This document shows, in pieces, positions 60,490-64,000 of a DNA stretch of 64,000 nucleotides. The notes beneath the pieces were generated by a model that worked only from the letters and a program-made list of their open reading frames with translations, did no database searches and had not been told where the DNA came from. The DNA lies in assembly GCA_008690995.1 (NCBI GenBank), contig VRMN01000001.1, positions 1,984,001 through 2,048,000 on the forward strand. The letters are read 5' to 3'. Source of the stretch: Porphyridium purpureum (taxonomy: Eukaryota > Rhodophyta > Bangiophyceae > Porphyridiales > Porphyridiaceae). How positions within the stretch are numbered: the first letter of the stretch is position 1; every line of letters starts with the position of its first letter. A program made the position numbers and the translations under genes.

Positions 60490-60822
60490 GATGATTTGCA
60501 AGTGAAGACTGCTATTCTCCTGTATCACCTTACTTCCTTTACTGAAGCCCTACGCATGCAATCGTGGGGCGAGGCGCTCTTTATATAATGCGGCGGTGTG
60601 CCCTGCAGGGCAGGTGAAGGCAACACGCGCTGCATGTGCGGACGTGCTTGTCCCCGAGAGTAATTGCACGGCAGCCCGGACGGGTTGCGACGCCCTGCCA
60701 GCACGGCAAGGGGTCGTCACGCCCTTTCCGCCTTTTGCGCCATCCGCAGGACACGTCGCGGTTCGCGACCCCACGTGCTCCGGCTCCTGCATAAGGTGGC
60801 TGTGTACAGTGATATCTTCACA
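60431..60822 (-). repeat. 5' LTR of the copia element
   Basis: 392 bp, identical to the 3' LTR. On the minus strand it has a TATATAA element at about 60580-60590, about 95 bases before the first ATG of the polyprotein (60489), a sensible promoter layout. Confidence 0.95.
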
Positions 60823-60859
60823 GTGTGCCTCCAGATCAGAGCGCCAGCTGCGCGGAAAA

Positions 60860-61783
60860 ATGCTGCCCTTCGATGGCGTCGTCCTCGGCGTGGTTCTTGC
60901 CGCGACAGCGGCCGTGGTGTTGGCAGTTGAAGGTTCGAAGCAATACGCCCGGCGACGCACGCGCGCTTGTTTTGCCGGGAGGCATGTTTGGGTGGTCGGT
61001 GCGTCGCAAGGAATCGGCGAGGCATTGGTGAAGCGCCTCGTGGCTCTTGGCGCGCGTGTGACCGTGTCAGCTCGCAATGAGGCGGCCTTGCACCGCGTGG
61101 CGGCATCTGCGGTGAAGCTAGCACAAGGAGGCAACGTGCATGTGCAGCCATTGGACGTCACGGCCGGCGCCGAGGCGATTCAAAGCGCGCATGGAGCGAT
61201 CGTGCGACGGATGGGACGCATTGAGATTCTTATCGCTAATGCAGGCGTCAATCACGGGGGCAAGTGCTTCAAGGAACTGAAGTACGAAGAGATTGCGCGC
61301 GTGGTCGATGTGAATTTGCTTGGTGTTGCATACTGTATCCGCGTCTGCTTAAACGACATGCTCGAATTGGCTTCGTCTACTGCCCCTCATCCTGTGATTG
61401 CCGTCGTGAGCTCACTCTCTGCGTACCGAGGTCTACCAGGGGGAAGCGTGTATGGTGCTTCAAAAGCGGCGGCTTCGCATTTGTTAGAGGCGCTGCGCGT
61501 AGAAAATTACGGCTGCGGGATTCAGTTTACGAGCTTGAACCCGGGCTTTGTGGCTACGCCTGCTATTGAGCACCTGCACCACCCCAAACCGTTCCAGATA
61601 AGCAGCGACACATGCGCCGAGCTCATGTTGGACGCCGTGGCGAGCGGTAAGCGCGACTACGGCTTTCCATTTTTCATGGAACACGTCGCGATGCGCTTTT
61701 CCCGTGTCCTGCCTGGTTGTTTGTATGAACCTATTCTCTTCCTGGTGCACAGCGCGAACGCCAAGAAAGAAGCTAAATCATAA
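60860..61783 (+). CDS. Short-chain dehydrogenase/reductase, membrane-anchored
   Basis: The 307-residue product begins with a hydrophobic N-terminal anchor (about 4-24), then a classical SDR: cofactor loop VGASQGIGEA, NANAG-type IANAGVNHG, catalytic Ser in VVSSLSAY and Tyr/Lys in VYGASKAAA. The C-terminus with NPGFVATP is usual for classical SDRs. It resembles the ER-bound DHRS7 or ketosphinganine reductase groups, but the substrate cannot be decided. The start codon is only 37 bases after the LTR, so the native promoter has been displaced. The frame is open upstream into the LTR without an ATG. Confidence 0.88.
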   Translation: MLPFDGVVLGVVLAATAAVVLAVEGSKQYARRRTRACFAGRHVWVVGASQGIGEALVKRLVALGARVTVSARNEAALHRVAASAVKLAQGGNVHVQPLDVTAGAEAIQSAHGAIVRRMGRIEILIANAGVNHGGKCFKELKYEEIARVVDVNLLGVAYCIRVCLNDMLELASSTAPHPVIAVVSSLSAYRGLPGGSVYGASKAAASHLLEALRVENYGCGIQFTSLNPGFVATPAIEHLHHPKPFQISSDTCAELMLDAVASGKRDYGFPFFMEHVAMRFSRVLPGCLYEPILFLVHSANAKKEAKS

Positions 61784-61806
61784 GGAAAAGCTGCGTTCAT
61801 GATTTT

Positions 61807-63633
61807 CTAATCCGGATTGTTGTCTGACGCATCCTCCTCCATACCATCGTCTTGGTCTTCGTCTTGGTCTTCGTCTTCGTCGTCATCCGGATCGCTGCCA
61901 CCGTCCACATCGACGTGAACTGTCCCGTTGAGATTGATTGCGTCGAAGCGAGTCAGCAAGTCATTCAGTCGATGAAGATAGGTTGGCGGCGACTGAGTCA
62001 AAGCCCTGTATTGTTCCACGGGGTTGCGGCTAAAGAACACACTTGCAATCCAGTACGCGAGCAGGAATGGTTCTCGGCTCGGATCCGGGTATCTGCCTAG
62101 CGAATCTTCGACTAGAGACATGGTTTGCGGGTTCACAAAGTGCTGGAACGTTTCATTCAACCGAAAGGCGACTTGGCGGTCTTCATCTGTCGGAGAGGGA
62201 TCATCCATGTACTCAATCCTGGCCTGGTGATACCCGTCCAGCATTCCTCGCTCAAGCACTCGGAAGCGCTTGTAACCCACTGTCTCGATGAAGGAGCGAC
62301 CATCCGGGAGGACGGACTGCGAGGTGATGTGCATCATGGTTCCGATCGATGCAAACGGCATATCCGCATCAGCCCGGTTCCCAGCGAGCATCGACACATC
62401 GCCGTGCGTGCAAATACCAAACTTACGATCTCCAGCGATGGCGCGCCGCATCATCAAACGGTAGCGCGGTTCAAATATGTGGAGATTGCACGGCAGGCCC
62501 GGGAACGAGACCGACAACACAAAGATGGGGAAGAACCGATTTGCCGTTGATTGGCTCATCTCTGCCGCCTCTCGCGCGACATCCTCTTGACGCTTGGCAA
62601 ATTCCTCGGGCAGACACTGCTCGCAGAGCCACGCCAGCATCCTGTTCGCAAGCTGCGGCTCACCAGACAGCCAGTCGTTTGAATGAAACCATGCAACGTA
62701 TGCCTGCAACGGCATGCGCGTCATCGGACAAATGGGCGGCGCAGCCATTCCTGTGCTGGGGTCGGTTACCTCCAGGCAACGAATGACGCACTGCTGACAC
62801 AAGGAGTGACCGCTTGGCAAAGTGGTCGGCTTGTAGACCAGGCACGAACAGAGCAGACACTCAAACTCTTCTCGCACGTCCTGCGTCACCTTTTCAGTCG
62901 CAATATTCGATGGTAGGGCGTCAAGATGCGCCTCACCTTCCGGAAAGATTGACGCGGCTACATCGCCGTACGTTTCGTGTACCCCGACCGCTGCAAGAAA
63001 CACGGCCTTTTCCTCGCTGACACGAAGCGCTTCGCTCAGCGTATCAAGGGCGCAAATTGTCATATAGCGCGAGGTCCTACGCGGGATCTGCAACATTAAG
63101 ACTATTTTTTGTATACTTTCCGCAACACGTCCCTGTTTGAGTAAGCGCGCCGCAAGTTGCACGCACTCTTTCGCCGCTGCGTCTGGTGACAAGCCTCTCA
63201 ATTTCTCAGAGCTGAGCTCGACAGTTTCGCTGATCCCGACGCTACTGCATCGCGTCCTGTCCAAAAGTCTTGGCACAAGCCATTTCAGCTTGATGTCAGG
63301 CACTGGGTCGGTGGCATCCACGCCCGGCACAAAGAAATCGGCGTAGTAAGGCTCACCGCGTACTGCTTTGTAGCATTGCTCGCAAAGCGTCCGACCCTTG
63401 ACGGTCGTCGTAGGATGCAAAGGAACAACACTGCATACTGGACACAGCCAAGTAGCGTCATCCAAGCACCCTTCATCCTCGCACCCCCGTATGGCTAATG
63501 GTGCTGCGGCGCCGCGCCCAAACCGTTCGGCACACAGCTCAAGAAACACTTGCAGAGCCGCGACGCGCTTTTCCACCGAAAGCCTTGTGCGCAAGACATC
63601 GTTCCATGCCTGCAGACGCTTCGACTGCTGCAT
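61807..63633 (-). CDS. LON-domain and RING-finger protein (LONRF type)
   Basis: The 608-residue product combines an N-terminal Cys-rich zinc segment (CEDEGCLDDATWLCPVC, then CEQCYKAV), a helical repeat region resembling TPRs (about 170-250), a second RING (CLLCSCLVYKPTTLPSGHSLCQQC with CPMTRMPL) and a C-terminal LON substrate-binding (ATP-independent) domain from about 370 with PIFVLSVSFPGLPCNLHIFEPRYRLMM. This is the LONRF architecture, an E3 ubiquitin ligase family. It ends in a long Asp/Glu tail from a ctt/gtc-type repeat. The chosen start is the first ATG (MQQSKRLQAW). Confidence 0.9.
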   Translation of the reverse strand: MQQSKRLQAWNDVLRTRLSVEKRVAALQVFLELCAERFGRGAAAPLAIRGCEDEGCLDDATWLCPVCSVVPLHPTTTVKGRTLCEQCYKAVRGEPYYADFFVPGVDATDPVPDIKLKWLVPRLLDRTRCSSVGISETVELSSEKLRGLSPDAAAKECVQLAARLLKQGRVAESIQKIVLMLQIPRRTSRYMTICALDTLSEALRVSEEKAVFLAAVGVHETYGDVAASIFPEGEAHLDALPSNIATEKVTQDVREEFECLLCSCLVYKPTTLPSGHSLCQQCVIRCLEVTDPSTGMAAPPICPMTRMPLQAYVAWFHSNDWLSGEPQLANRMLAWLCEQCLPEEFAKRQEDVAREAAEMSQSTANRFFPIFVLSVSFPGLPCNLHIFEPRYRLMMRRAIAGDRKFGICTHGDVSMLAGNRADADMPFASIGTMMHITSQSVLPDGRSFIETVGYKRFRVLERGMLDGYHQARIEYMDDPSPTDEDRQVAFRLNETFQHFVNPQTMSLVEDSLGRYPDPSREPFLLAYWIASVFFSRNPVEQYRALTQSPPTYLHRLNDLLTRFDAINLNGTVHVDVDGGSDPDDDEDEDQDEDQDDGMEEDASDNNPD

Positions 63634-64000
63634 CGCAGTGGCTCCACCGCGTCCCGACTTCCGCCGGGATCCCGCACGTCTGTGTGCCACGGCTTACTTG
63701 CCTGCTGCCTCTTTGCCTTCGTGCGCTTTCTCACGCGTGGAATAATCTCCTAACGGTTCAAGGCACTTGCATTGAACCGAATGTGTGGCGCACAGCCGGA
63801 ACATAGACAGACTGACAAACAGACAGCCGGACATGGACAGCCTTTGACGGAGCCTGGTCCAAGCGGATGTCTCGGACTGCGAAGCTCTAGTTCTTGCCAT
63901 GGCCTGAGCGACGTGCGTCGTAGGTGTATCGGAGGTATGTAGCCATTGAGTCCTTCGGTTTATGATAAGATTATGTTGTTAGCTTTCAGGACGGCTCGAA
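63634..64000. other. Upstream region of the LONRF-type gene
   Basis: About 370 bases to the window edge. It contains a minus-strand 68-codon frame (63694-63900) without support. The short repeat acagacagactgacaaacagaca lies near 63805-63830. Promoter of the LONRF gene is expected here. Confidence 0.4.

Larger units (their letters stand above)
55691..60822 (-). mobile_element. Ty1/copia-type LTR retrotransposon, looks whole, very young
   Basis: A complete element of 5132 bp on the minus strand. It is bounded by two identical 392-bp LTRs and flanked by a 5-bp target duplication (GTGTG at 55686-55690 and 60823-60827). The polyprotein frame has the copia order: gag with a CCHC zinc knuckle, aspartic protease, integrase, reverse transcriptase, RNase H. 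It begins inside the 5' LTR and ends inside the 3' LTR. A primer-binding site next to the 5' LTR (60417-60430) is complementary to the anticodon arm of initiator tRNA-Met, as in Drosophila copia and Ty5. I see no break. The identical LTRs mean insertion was recent. Confidence 0.95.

Noticed and set aside
60596-60859. In-frame extension of the dehydrogenase into the LTR
   Set aside because: The frame is open but has no ATG before 60860, and the extension sequence is LTR, so a fusion protein is not supported.

Overview
The window looks like nuclear DNA of an intron-poor, GC-rich unicellular photosynthetic eukaryote, most likely a red alga of the Porphyridium type. Almost every recognisable eukaryotic gene (ORC2, PSF2, CNOT11, LETM1, OSBP, a Vti1-type SNARE, PAK1IP1/MAK11) reads as one uninterrupted frame. 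Several genes encode plastid proteins with N-terminal extensions: glutamyl-tRNA reductase, ribosomal protein L10, a DUF1997 protein and a PrfC-type release factor. Two of these extensions begin with Met, two residues, then FVS, fitting the N-terminal Phe known from rhodophyte transit peptides. The species assignment is an inference; no marker gene is present.

Layout. 0-14.8 kb: an unrecognised edge gene, a HAD phosphatase, a Myb-type DNA-binding protein, the DUF1997 plastid protein, an OTU protease, an LLPH-like nucleolar protein, a HAPSTR1-like protein, HEMA, a small Tudor-like protein, PSF2, nicotinamidase and a possible 57-residue protein. 15-20.2 kb: a DHHC palmitoyltransferase, two tandem secreted proteins of the Hcp family (the type VI secretion tube fold; the first copy has a stop just after its signal peptide) and a large Tudor-like unknown. 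20.3-31.6 kb: CNOT11, two near-identical copies of a membrane acyltransferase-3/SGNH gene about 2 kb apart (the second frameshifted) and a two-domain glycosyltransferase. 31.9-39.4 kb: Vti1-type SNARE, plastid RF3, LETM1 and plastid L10. 39.4-43.8 kb: two convergent ABCG half-transporters whose ATPase halves are nearly identical although their membrane halves have diverged; one carries a frameshift. 45-55 kb: a coiled-coil unknown, PAK1IP1/MAK11, a Ser-rich unknown, OSBP, ORC2 and an unusual O-methyltransferase/deoxynucleoside kinase fusion. 55.7-60.8 kb: a whole-looking Ty1/copia LTR retrotransposon with identical LTRs and a 5-bp target duplication, sitting 37 bp upstream of the start codon of a short-chain dehydrogenase. 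The window ends with a LONRF-type RING/LON protein.

These are mostly independent housekeeping genes, each with its own promoter. The accessory parts are the Hcp-like pair, the duplicated acyltransferases, the ABCG pair and the retrotransposon. The acyltransferases and the glycosyltransferase could serve modification of secreted or wall polysaccharide, which is a reasonable inference for an alga with a sulfated polysaccharide coat. The most unusual item is the pair of secreted Hcp-like proteins, with no other type VI secretion component nearby. No tRNA, rRNA or CRISPR array was recognised.
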